64,000 nt of DNA, taken from contig JBIQJY010000003.1 in the NCBI GenBank assembly GCA_044507065.1, positions 48,700 to 112,699 of the forward strand, read 5' to 3'. Below the pieces are notes generated by a model, which saw only the letters and a program-made list of their open reading frames with translations, did not search any database and had not been told where the DNA came from. The DNA is from SCN-69-37 sp044507065. GTDB lineage: Bacteria > Acidobacteriota > Vicinamibacteria > Vicinamibacterales > SCN-69-37. This document shows positions 32,797-40,901 of the stretch, in pieces; the stretch's first letter is position 1; every line of letters begins with the position of its first letter. A program made the translations under genes and the position numbers.

Positions 32797-35274
32797 TCAG
32801 TCCCGGTCGTCCCGGTCGTCGCGATCGTCGCGTTCGTTGCGATCGTCGCGGTCACGATCGTTGCGGTCGCGGTCGCCCCCGCCGCCGGTGAACACACCCG
32901 CCACGCGCGACCAGAAGCCGCGGCGCGGCTTCTTCTCTTCCTTCGCTTCGGCCTCCGACCGATCGTCTGACTCGGCCACGCTTCCCGCGTCACCCTCAGA
33001 CCGCGTGCGGGGCGGCGGCGTGCCGATCACGCTGGCTGCCGGAAAGTCGGCCGAATCGAACGACGCGGTCTGCACGCCACGGAAGAAGCCGAAGTCGTGC
33101 AGCGGGCAGCGATCGTGGGGTTCCGAACCGCGGCGGAAGTACTCCACGCCAACGGCCGAGACCGTACGGGTTTCTCCATCGCTGCCGACGCGCTGCACGC
33201 GGCGGCAGGCGGCGTTCGGCAGCAGGCCGGAATCCTGGCAGATCTCGACGGCCACGATGTCGGACGGCCGGTCGATCCACCCGCCGGGCAGGTCGGCCGT
33301 GGCCTCGCGCATGAACGTGCCCCAGATGGGCACCGCGAGTTCGCTCGCGTAGCCACCCCGGACGATGGTGCGCGGCTGGTCGAATCCCACCCAGACGCCG
33401 GCGACCAGATCCGGCGTGAAGCCCACGAACCATGCGTCGCGGTAGTCGTTGGTCGTGCCCGTCTTGCCCGCTGCCGGCTGTCGGAAGCCCGCGGCTCGCG
33501 CCGAGGCACCGGTGCCTCGGTCGATGACGTCGGCCAGCATCGCGGCCATCTGGAACGCCGTCTGCTCGCTCACGACGCGATGGGCATCGTCATGCGACTC
33601 GAGCAGGACGGCACCGCTTGCGTCCTCGACACGACGAATGAGGCGCGGCGCATGCAGCGTGCCGCCGTTGGCGAATGCGCCGTAGGCCGAGGTGAGCGAC
33701 ATCAGCGTCACGTCGCCCGATCCGAGCACCAGCGACGGCACCGGCGGCGCCTCGAGCCCGAGCCGATGCGCCTGATCGACGGCCGGCTGAATGCCAATTG
33801 TCTGCAGCATCTGCGCGGCAGCCCGGTTGCTCGATGTCCGCAATGCGGTGCGCACGGTCAGCGCCTCGGCCGTGTTGTGGCCGTCATCAGGCAGCCATGG
33901 TCCGTCTGGCGTGGCGATGGGCTCGTCGAGCCCGGTGATGATCGTGGCCGGCGAATATCCGAGTTCGAGCGCCGCAGCGTAGACGAACGGCTTGAACGCC
34001 GATCCCGACTGGCGACGGGCCTGCGACACGCGATCGAACTGGCTGTCGGCGAAATCCCTTCCGCCCACGAGCGCGCGCACCTCGCCCGACGACGGGTCGA
34101 TCGCGACCAGGGCGCCCTGCAGGTAATCCGGCGCCTTCCCGTCGTCGCGTGGCGGCAGCGCCTCGCGTGTCGGATGCCGGAAGGTCGATCGTTTCTCGAT
34201 CCGAGCGAGTCCGTCGGTGAGTGCCTGTTCGGCGGCGCGCTGCGCGTCGACGTCGAGGGTCGTGTAGACGCGCAGGCCCTGCGACGAGACCATTTCCCAG
34301 CCGAACCGGTCGACGAGTTCCCGCGTGACGGCCTGTTTGAACCACGCACCGGCGCCTGTCGACTCGCTCGCGAGCTTCACCGGCACCTCGGCGAGCTTCA
34401 GCGCATCCTCGCGCTCGAGGCTTCCTGCCACGACCATCTGATCGAGGACGATGCGACGGCGGTCGACGGCGCGATCGAGATTCGCGCGCGGGTCGTAGGC
34501 CGACGGCGCCTGGATCAAGCCTGCGATCAGTGCTGCCTCGTCGACCGACAGGTCCGACGCCGACTTGCCGAAATAGCCGCGCGAGGCCGCCTCGACGCCG
34601 TAGAGCCCTGATCCGAAATACACCTTGTTCAGGTACATCTCGAGGATCTCGTCCTTCGAGTACATCCGCTCGATGCGAAGCGCGAGATAGGCTTCCTTCA
34701 GCTTGCGGCGGAACTTCTTGTCGAGCGTCAGGAAGCTCTGGCGCGCCAACTGCTGCGTGATCGTCGAGCCACCCTGCTCGAGTTCCCCGCTGCGGACGTT
34801 GGCCCAGACCGACCCGGCGATGCGCCACACGTCGACGCCGTGATGCCGCGAGAACCGCTGGTCCTCGATGGCGATGACGGCATCGATGAGATGCGGTGAC
34901 ATCGCCGCGAGCGGCACCTCGTGCCGTCGCTCCTGGAACACGGTGAACGCCGGCTTGTCGTGGCGATCGAAGACCACGGTTGCCGTCGGCATGGTGCCCA
35001 TGTTGCGAATCTCGTTGGCGCCCGGCGAACCCACGACCGTGTCGATGGCGACGACGAGCAGCAGCCCCCCGGCCAGCCCCGCGCCAGCCACCACGTAGCG
35101 CCGGTGGGTTGTCCGCGCCTTGCGCCAGGCCGCCGCCGACAACGCCCTGCCGCGGGCCGCGAGGGGCCGGCCGCGTTCCCACGCGGATGATGCTGCGCGA
35201 CTCACGATCCGACGAGCCTGGTCGATGCGGTTGCGGAGGGAGGGGATGGAGGTCACGAGATCTTTTGTCTTCAT
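32797..35274 (-). CDS. mrcA: Class A penicillin-binding protein (PBP1a-type)
   Basis: 825 residues. Cytoplasmic basic N-terminus, one membrane helix (about 60-80), glycosyltransferase domain with EDQRFSRHHGVD (catalytic Glu) and GGSTITQQLARQ, then the transpeptidase domain with SGSAFKPF (S-x-x-K), TSSNRAA (S-x-N) and AGKTGTTNDY (K-T-G). Polymerises and cross-links peptidoglycan. After about residue 745 the tail is charged and ends in an Arg/Asp repeat coded by 9-bp DNA repeats (32800-32877). ATG 35274 opens the protein; an upstream in-frame codon adds only 12 residues. No operon partner is obvious. Confidence 0.92.
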   Translation of the reverse strand: MKTKDLVTSIPSLRNRIDQARRIVSRAASSAWERGRPLAARGRALSAAAWRKARTTHRRYVVAGAGLAGGLLLVVAIDTVVGSPGANEIRNMGTMPTATVVFDRHDKPAFTVFQERRHEVPLAAMSPHLIDAVIAIEDQRFSRHHGVDVWRIAGSVWANVRSGELEQGGSTITQQLARQSFLTLDKKFRRKLKEAYLALRIERMYSKDEILEMYLNKVYFGSGLYGVEAASRGYFGKSASDLSVDEAALIAGLIQAPSAYDPRANLDRAVDRRRIVLDQMVVAGSLEREDALKLAEVPVKLASESTGAGAWFKQAVTRELVDRFGWEMVSSQGLRVYTTLDVDAQRAAEQALTDGLARIEKRSTFRHPTREALPPRDDGKAPDYLQGALVAIDPSSGEVRALVGGRDFADSQFDRVSQARRQSGSAFKPFVYAAALELGYSPATIITGLDEPIATPDGPWLPDDGHNTAEALTVRTALRTSSNRAAAQMLQTIGIQPAVDQAHRLGLEAPPVPSLVLGSGDVTLMSLTSAYGAFANGGTLHAPRLIRRVEDASGAVLLESHDDAHRVVSEQTAFQMAAMLADVIDRGTGASARAAGFRQPAAGKTGTTNDYRDAWFVGFTPDLVAGVWVGFDQPRTIVRGGYASELAVPIWGTFMREATADLPGGWIDRPSDIVAVEICQDSGLLPNAACRRVQRVGSDGETRTVSAVGVEYFRRGSEPHDRCPLHDFGFFRGVQTASFDSADFPAASVIGTPPPRTRSEGDAGSVAESDDRSEAEAKEEKKPRRGFWSRVAGVFTGGGGDRDRNDRDRDDRNERDDRDDRDDRD
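32800..32877. repeat. 9-bp coding repeats (Arg/Asp tail of the penicillin-binding protein)
   Basis: Units such as TCCCGGTCG, TCGCGATCG, TCGCGTTCG and TTGCGATCG follow one another, coding Asp-Arg-Asp triplets on the minus strand. The period equals three codons, so unit number can vary without frameshift. Confidence 0.7.
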
Positions 35275-35368
35275 GCCGCGTGCCAGCGGCAACCGGCCTG
35301 AATACGGCAACTTGCGGCCGATCGGGCCAGCGGAGGGTGGCGCTTCTTACCCGGTCGGACCTGCCGGT

Positions 35369-36436
35369 CTACCCATCCATGCCCGCCATCAGGTCGCGCA
35401 AATCCGCCGCGAAGGCCCGCACATCCTCCGGCCGGGTATCCCAGGCGCACATCAGGCGGCAGCCACCCTCGCCGATGAAGGTGTAGAAGCGCCAGTCGCG
35501 CGCGCGCACCGCGTCAATCACCGTCGTCGGCAGCTCGACGAACACGGCGTTGGCCTCGCGCGGAAAGAGGATGCGGGCGCCAGGAATGGCCGCGATCTCG
35601 TCGTGCAGCAGCTGCGCCATGGCATTGGCGTGCGCCGCGTGCCGCAGCCACGCGCCATCCTGCAGCATGCCCACCCACGGCGCGGCGAGAAAGCGCATCT
35701 TCGAGGCGAGCTGGCCGGCCTGCTTGCAGCGGAAGTCGAACTCGTGCGCGAGCTCGTGATTGAAGAAGACGACGGCGTCGCCGACGTGTGACCCGTTCTT
35801 GGTGCCGCCGAAACACAAGACGTCGACGCCGGCCTGCCACGTGATTCCCTTCGGCGCGACACCGAGCGATGCCACGGCATTGGCGAAGCGCGCGCCGTCC
35901 ATGTGCATCCGCAGCCCGAGGCGACGGCACGCGGCGTGGATGGCGTGCAGCTCCTCGGGCGTGTACACGGTCCCAAGCTCGGTCGCCTGCGTGAGACTCA
36001 CGGCACGCGGCTTGGGATAGTGCACGTCGCCGCGCTTGTGCACGATGGTCTCGATCCCCTCGGGCGTCAGCTTGCCGTTCGCGCCCGACGCCAGCAGCAC
36101 CTTGGTGCCGTTCGAGAAGAACTCGGGCGCGCCGCACTCGTCGGTCTCCACGTGCGCCGTCTGATGACAGACGATGCTGTGGTACGACTGGCACATGGCG
36201 GCCAGCGCGAGAGAGTTGGCGGCCGTCCCGTTGAAGACGAAGAACACCTCGCAGTCGGTCTCGAACGTCTCGCGGATCAGGTCGGCAGCCTTCGCCGTCC
36301 ACGGATCGTCACCGTAACCTGGTGCGTGGTCGCGATTGGCGGCCTCGAGCGCCTCCCAGGCCTCGGGGCAGATGCCGGCGTAGTTGTCCGAGGCGAACTG
36401 GCGGGGGCGGACCGACGGCGCCGGCGTCGCGCGCAT
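35369..36436 (-). CDS. ltaE: Low-specificity L-threonine aldolase
   Basis: 355 residues, fold-type I PLP enzyme cleaving threonine/allo-threonine to glycine and acetaldehyde. Marks: FASDNYAGICPEAWEAL at the start, APGYGDDPWT, the VFNGTAANSLAL cofactor region, HMDGARFANA with the PLP-binding Asp and Arg, and the Schiff-base lysine in CFGGTKNGSHVGD. ATG 36436 gives a normal family length. It is not clustered with the biosynthetic threonine genes at 1-6707. Confidence 0.9.
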   Translation of the reverse strand: MRATPAPSVRPRQFASDNYAGICPEAWEALEAANRDHAPGYGDDPWTAKAADLIRETFETDCEVFFVFNGTAANSLALAAMCQSYHSIVCHQTAHVETDECGAPEFFSNGTKVLLASGANGKLTPEGIETIVHKRGDVHYPKPRAVSLTQATELGTVYTPEELHAIHAACRRLGLRMHMDGARFANAVASLGVAPKGITWQAGVDVLCFGGTKNGSHVGDAVVFFNHELAHEFDFRCKQAGQLASKMRFLAAPWVGMLQDGAWLRHAAHANAMAQLLHDEIAAIPGARILFPREANAVFVELPTTVIDAVRARDWRFYTFIGEGGCRLMCAWDTRPEDVRAFAADLRDLMAGMDG

Positions 36437-36714
36437 GCCACGGAGTGTAGCAGCGAACGCGGAGGCCTCCCTCGACGCCTGCCGCCCCCGGCGTTAGCGT
36501 GAATTGCACGCGGTTTCACAGGGAATTCGCGGGGGCGATTTCAAAAACGTAAGATCGCCTGTAGGATGGCACCCTCAGTGGACGTTCCAGGTGGCGTGCA
36601 CGCACGGGGAAGTACGGTCGCGATGTTGACAGGGCACTTTTCTACGGCGTTCTTGGTCGGGCAAGGAAGGCAGCACTTTTGGGGGCATTCCGCGGTGCGG
36701 CAGGGGATGGCGCA
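36437..36714 (+). promoter_or_regulatory. Leader of the acyltransferase-ThiF unit
   Basis: 278 bases without a gene between divergent threonine aldolase and the acyltransferase. Seen in order: perfect inverted repeat GCGTG-AATTG-CACGC (36497-36511); GGCGAT/ATCGCC with a 14-base loop (36534-36559); CCTGTAGGAT (36558-36567), identical to ten bases of one half of the Vibrio fischeri lux box, though the other half is not conserved; TTGACA (36626-36631) as a possible -35 with no clear -10. AGGGGA lies before the start codon. No regulator gene is in the window. Confidence 0.35.
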
Positions 36715-37455
36715 ATGAGCGCGCCGTACCGTCCGGTTACCCTCGACGAATCCGCGCAGCTGCTCGCGATGAGCTACCGGCTGCGCTACCAGTCCTTCTG
36801 CCTCGAACGGCTCTTCTTCAGCAAGGACGACTATCCCAGCCAGCTCGAATCAGATGCCTTCGATGGCGCGTCGGTCCATGTGGGCGTGCTCAACGCGGAG
36901 GACGAGCTGGTGGGCACGGCCCGCATCGTGACACGCAGCGAGGCCGGTCTCCCCATGTTCCGGTTCTGCACGCTGTTTCCGGGCGATACCACGCTCACCA
37001 ATCCAGCCAACACGGTGGTCGAGCTGTCGCGCGTCTGCCTCAGTCGTCGTTCGAGCCGTCGCCAGGGTCTTGGGTCCGGTTCGCCGGACGAACTGGCACT
37101 GGATCCGCGCCGCCTGTCGCACATACCGGGCGGCCCCTCGACCGATCCGTTCGCGGCGCTGATCAAGGTGGTGTACCAGACGACGAAGCGCATGCACGTG
37201 ACCCACTGGGTGGTCGCGGTGGAGAAGGCGCTGCGGCGCCGGCTGACGCGGTACGGGCTACCGTTCCGGCAGGCAGGCCCGGAGGTCGACTACTTCGGCC
37301 CGGTCGCTCCCTACGTGCTGAGTCTCGCCGAGCTCGACGACGTGATCCTCAGGCACGAATATCCGTCGCTCGACGAGCTCTTCGTCGGCCTCGAGCCCGA
37401 GTACTGGCCGGCCCCGCTGAGCGAGGCGGGGCGCCTGCGAGTGAAGTCATCGTGA
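36715..37455 (+). CDS. PEP-CTERM/exosortase-type acyltransferase (N-acyl amino acid synthase-like)
   Basis: 246 residues of the GNAT/AHL-synthase-like superfamily. Blocks: YRLRYQSFCLE (N-terminal R-Y-x-x-F/Y-C), ESDAFDGASVHVGVLN, LVGTARIV, VVELSRVCLSRRSSRR (the E-x-S-R motif typical of FeeM-type N-acyl amino acid synthases) and VAVEKALRRRLTRYGLPFRQAG. Such enzymes transfer a fatty acyl chain to an amino acid or similar amine; the exosortase-associated branch has no proven product. ATG 36715 is preceded by GGGGA seven bases upstream. The stop overlaps the GTG start of a ThiF-like gene. No exosortase is visible in this window. Confidence 0.75.
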   Translation: MSAPYRPVTLDESAQLLAMSYRLRYQSFCLERLFFSKDDYPSQLESDAFDGASVHVGVLNAEDELVGTARIVTRSEAGLPMFRFCTLFPGDTTLTNPANTVVELSRVCLSRRSSRRQGLGSGSPDELALDPRRLSHIPGGPSTDPFAALIKVVYQTTKRMHVTHWVVAVEKALRRRLTRYGLPFRQAGPEVDYFGPVAPYVLSLAELDDVILRHEYPSLDELFVGLEPEYWPAPLSEAGRLRVKSS

Positions 37456-38273
37456 ACGACATCCGCTACGAGACGTTCACCTCCCGCAACGCCGGGTACG
37501 TCTCTGAAGAACTGCAACGCCGCATTCGCGACGCACGGCTGCTCATCGCCGGGTGCGGCATCGGCAGCACGATCGCCGAGACGTGCCTCAGGCTCGGGTT
37601 CCGACACCTGACGCTCGTGGACAAGGACCGGGTCGAGCCGCACAACCTGAATCGCCAGAACTTCACGGCCGCCGATGTCGGCACGCAGAAGGTCCATGCG
37701 CTCGCGAAGCGGCTGCTGGCCATCAACCCGTCGGCCGAGGTCCATGCTGTCGACGACTGGGTGACGCCGGCCAACGCGGGCGCGCTGGTCGACGGCGTCG
37801 ACATCGTGTTCGACACGATCGACTTCCTGAGCCTCGAGGGGATCGTCGCGCTCCACGATGCCGGGCTGGCGCAGCAGAAACCCATCATCGCGCCGCTCTC
37901 GGCCGGATGGGGCGCGGCCGCCATCTACTTCCCCCCCGGTGCCACGTGCAGCTTCCGCACGATTTTCGGCCTGCCCGCCACGGGTCCGGTCGGCGGCCTG
38001 TCGTACGTGGATCAGTTCATGCGGCTGATCGACCGCCTGGAGTCGGAACTCAGCCCCGATATCGTGCTGGCGCTGAGGCGGACGCTGACGCGCATGGATG
38101 ACGGCACGCCGTGTCCGGCGCCGCACGTGTCGGTGGGGTCGGCGGCGGTCGGCTCGCTCGCGGCCACGCTCGCGGCCCGGCTCCTGCGCGGCGATCCCAT
38201 CACGGCGGCGCCGCGCATGATCTTCCTGAACCTGGACCGGCACTGCGCGACGGCCGGGATCGACATGCTCTGA
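37452..38273 (+). CDS. ThiF/MoeB/HesA-family E1-like adenylyltransferase
   Basis: 273 residues. ATP-binding Rossmann loop GCGIGS (34-39), acidic D57 in LVDKD, NRQ (67-69) with the nucleotide-binding Arg, the K in GTQKV and an Asp in VFDTIDF. The CxxC zinc pairs of MoeB/ThiF are absent; isolated Cys remain (ATCSF, GTPCPAP, DRHCATAG). E1-like proteins adenylate a carboxyl end of a small protein, peptide or metabolite. GTG 37452 overlaps the acyltransferase stop, so the two are translationally coupled. Adenylation of the acylated product is an attractive guess only. Ends 10 bases from the convergent TonB receptor gene. Confidence 0.8.
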   Translation: MNDIRYETFTSRNAGYVSEELQRRIRDARLLIAGCGIGSTIAETCLRLGFRHLTLVDKDRVEPHNLNRQNFTAADVGTQKVHALAKRLLAINPSAEVHAVDDWVTPANAGALVDGVDIVFDTIDFLSLEGIVALHDAGLAQQKPIIAPLSAGWGAAAIYFPPGATCSFRTIFGLPATGPVGGLSYVDQFMRLIDRLESELSPDIVLALRRTLTRMDDGTPCPAPHVSVGSAAVGSLAATLAARLLRGDPITAAPRMIFLNLDRHCATAGIDML

Positions 38274-38283
38274 CGCGCGGGCG

Positions 38284-40278
38284 TCAGTTCACGCCGAACG
38301 TCCATCGCAGGCCGATGCTGGCGGTGATGCCGTTCTGCGGAATCGCGATCTGCCGGTGCTGGTCCGATGCCGGATCGACGTAGTCAGCGTCGAACAGGTT
38401 CCGCACGGTGCCGAAGAGCTCGGCCCGGCTGCCGACCGGCTGCGTGTAGGTGACGTTGACCACCGCGGCGCCGGATACATCGGTACCGACCACGGTTTTC
38501 CGGCCGCTCAGGTAGCGCCCCTCCACCGAGAGGAACGACCCGGTCACGGGCCCAGCGAGACTCAGGCGCGCCTTGGCCACGTGCCGTGGCGAATTGGCCA
38601 GTTCCTGACCGGTCTCCTGCTCGGCGGCGCGCTGCAGGGCGTAGCTCACGAGCAACCGCGATTCGCCCTTCAATCGCACCTGCGCCTCGAACTCGGCCCC
38701 CCTGGCGCGCACTTCCCCCTGATTGACGAACGACACTCCCGTCAACGTGGTGTTGTCGCCGACCTGCGTGATGAGCTGTTCGGCCTTGTACCAGTAGAGT
38801 GACGCTGCCGTCCGGAGCCAGTCGTTGGTATAGCGTTCCCACACGAGTTCGTGGGTGTCGATCGACTCGGGCGTCAGGTCCAGGACCGCATCGCCGTAGT
38901 ACGACGTATTCAGCTCCGACTGGTTCGGCGCGCGGAACGCACGGCCGAACAGGTACTTGAACGACTGGATTGCCGACGGCATCACGATGGCCGCCGCGCG
39001 CGGCGAGACGCGCTCGAAGTCCTCGTAGTTGTCGTACCGCAGCCCGCCGTTGAGGATGAGCCACGAGGTCGCCTTGATTTCGTCCTGGGCGTAGACGGCG
39101 TATTGTCTGGACGACTTCACGCTGTCGAGCGCCTGGAACGCGGGATTGGTGAAGTGGGCTTCCTGGTCCTGATGCCGGTTGTCGATGAACTCGGCCCCGG
39201 CCCTCAGCGTCTGTCGCCCGCGCAGCGCGCGCGTCACGCCACCGGAGAACGTCACGCGGGTGCCGAGCCCCGAGACGAGCAGGACGTTCGGCTCCGACTG
39301 CCCGGGCTCTTCGGCCGGATACCGCGCGTCGAACGAGTAGCGGTCGTAGGACCCCCGCAGCGTCAGCCGCGTGCCGCCGATCAGCCGCGCATACAACAGG
39401 TCGAGCAGCGCGTGACGATCGGTCGTCTCCTCGGGGAACTCCTGCTCGTTGAAGATGGAGCCGAACGAGGCCGTCGACACTTCGCGCCGCCGCGTGCCGT
39501 AGGCGCCGACGAATGTCAGGTCCTTGAACGCCGCGCGGCTGTAGAACTGCTTCACGCCTTCGCCGTCGAGGTTCTCCGCCACACCGTTGTTCGTCTCGGG
39601 CGCATCGAACTCCGGGTAGTAGATGGACTCGAGACCACGGCTGCCGGCGTAGGTGCCCGCCAGCGCAATGTCGACGCCACGCCACACCTGGCCAACGGTG
39701 CCGCGCACGAGGCCCGATCCCAGCGTGCCGCCCTCGACCGTGACCGCCGGCTTGCCCAGCGACGCGCCGGTCTTCGTGATGACATTGACGACGGCGAAGA
39801 GCGCACTGTCGCCATACAGCGACGACGCGGGTCCACGAATGACCTCCACGCGCTCGAACGTCGCCGGGTCCATGCCGAACTCCGCGCCAATCTCGGCCTG
39901 CCCGTAGATGTTGTCGTTGACCCGATGCCCGTTGACGAGCAGCAGGATGCGGCTGTTGTAGTCGCCGGGCTTGGCGAATCCGCGCACGCCCATCAGGCTG
40001 AAATTGCGATCGTCGGTGACATACATGCCGCGCACGCTGCGCAGGATGTCGGCCAGGGTCCGGTAGCCGAAGCGCTCGATCTCTTCGGCCGTGATGAAGG
40101 ACACCGACGCAGGCGCCTCGGTGACCGGCTGCAGACGTTCGGACGCGCCGAAGACCTGGCCGCTGTCGAGCTTCATGAGATCTTCCAGGCTGAGGTCCGA
40201 CAACGGCGTCTGCGCCGACGCGTTCGACCACGCCAGCACGCACACCAGGCACGCTGCGAAGCGAAGGCACGGTCTCAT
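38284..40278 (-). CDS. TonB-dependent outer-membrane receptor
   Basis: 664 residues. Signal peptide 1-22; plug domain about 45-160 with TLADILRSVRGMYV, LLLVNGHRVND and ERVEVIRGPASSLYGDSA; 22-strand barrel to the C-terminal GLRWTFGVN ending. There is no classic TonB box near the start, but the DLSLEDLMKLD motif there is a known alternative N-terminus in acidobacterial/proteobacterial receptors found next to YfiR-like proteins. ATG 40278 overlaps the YfiR-like stop by four bases. The ligand is unknown. It may act in signal input for the linked hybrid kinase rather than classical uptake. Confidence 0.88.
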   Translation of the reverse strand: MRPCLRFAACLVCVLAWSNASAQTPLSDLSLEDLMKLDSGQVFGASERLQPVTEAPASVSFITAEEIERFGYRTLADILRSVRGMYVTDDRNFSLMGVRGFAKPGDYNSRILLLVNGHRVNDNIYGQAEIGAEFGMDPATFERVEVIRGPASSLYGDSALFAVVNVITKTGASLGKPAVTVEGGTLGSGLVRGTVGQVWRGVDIALAGTYAGSRGLESIYYPEFDAPETNNGVAENLDGEGVKQFYSRAAFKDLTFVGAYGTRRREVSTASFGSIFNEQEFPEETTDRHALLDLLYARLIGGTRLTLRGSYDRYSFDARYPAEEPGQSEPNVLLVSGLGTRVTFSGGVTRALRGRQTLRAGAEFIDNRHQDQEAHFTNPAFQALDSVKSSRQYAVYAQDEIKATSWLILNGGLRYDNYEDFERVSPRAAAIVMPSAIQSFKYLFGRAFRAPNQSELNTSYYGDAVLDLTPESIDTHELVWERYTNDWLRTAASLYWYKAEQLITQVGDNTTLTGVSFVNQGEVRARGAEFEAQVRLKGESRLLVSYALQRAAEQETGQELANSPRHVAKARLSLAGPVTGSFLSVEGRYLSGRKTVVGTDVSGAAVVNVTYTQPVGSRAELFGTVRNLFDADYVDPASDQHRQIAIPQNGITASIGLRWTFGVN

Positions 40279-40814
40279 CGGGCCGGCCTCCCGAGTTCGA
40301 TCAGTCTCGAGCTGAGTTGGAGCTGCGATTCCTTCACGGCGTCAATTCGAATGGAGAAGCGCAATTGTCCGGGTTCATAGAAGAACTCGGCAATGCCACC
40401 CATTCTGTTGAATCCCTCGAGATCGCTCATCGTCAATACCGGCAGCGTACGAACGTCGGACAGCAGGCGGGCCGCCTGGGCGGATGGCACGGCAGATACG
40501 TACAGCAGGTGGCACGGGTCGGGTGGTCTGCCACGTTGTCCGAACTTGACGACGACCGGTCGCTTGTCGACCGTAAGGCCCTCCACCGTACGCTCGAGCG
40601 CGTCGCGTACGGCAGTGTCGCCCACGACGCACATCGTGAGCGGTGCATCGGGGGGCAGGACGTCGGCCGGCCACTCGGTGAACAGGGCAAACCGGTAGAT
40701 GTAGGCCGCCTTCAGGCTCGCACTCGAGACGTCCTGCGCAAACGCGATCGTGCCGAGCCCGACGACGGATGCCACCGCGCACAGGAGAGCCACGGCGTGC
40801 TGTCTAGCCGACAT
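40275..40814 (-). CDS. YfiR/HmsC-like periplasmic protein (DUF4154)
   Basis: 179 residues. Signal peptide ending IAFAQ; the mature part begins ASLKAAYIYRFALFTEWP, the signature of YfiR-like proteins, and goes on with MCVVGD, GQRGRPPDPCHLLYVSA, LPVLTMSDLEGF, FRIRIDAV-like strands and a helical end. YfiR of Pseudomonas is a periplasmic repressor of a diguanylate cyclase; here the adjacent output is a hybrid kinase. ATG 40814 directly precedes the signal peptide. It is coupled to the TonB receptor gene and lies 87 bases downstream of the kinase gene. Confidence 0.8.
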   Translation of the reverse strand: MSARQHAVALLCAVASVVGLGTIAFAQDVSSASLKAAYIYRFALFTEWPADVLPPDAPLTMCVVGDTAVRDALERTVEGLTVDKRPVVVKFGQRGRPPDPCHLLYVSAVPSAQAARLLSDVRTLPVLTMSDLEGFNRMGGIAEFFYEPGQLRFSIRIDAVKESQLQLSSRLIELGRPAR

Positions 40815-40901
40815 GATCCCGCATTCCATTCCTATCATCGGCATCCGCGTGGTCTTCTTGCAGTGTTCGAAGGAACAATTCGAGGGGGCGACGCGGCAAG
40901 C

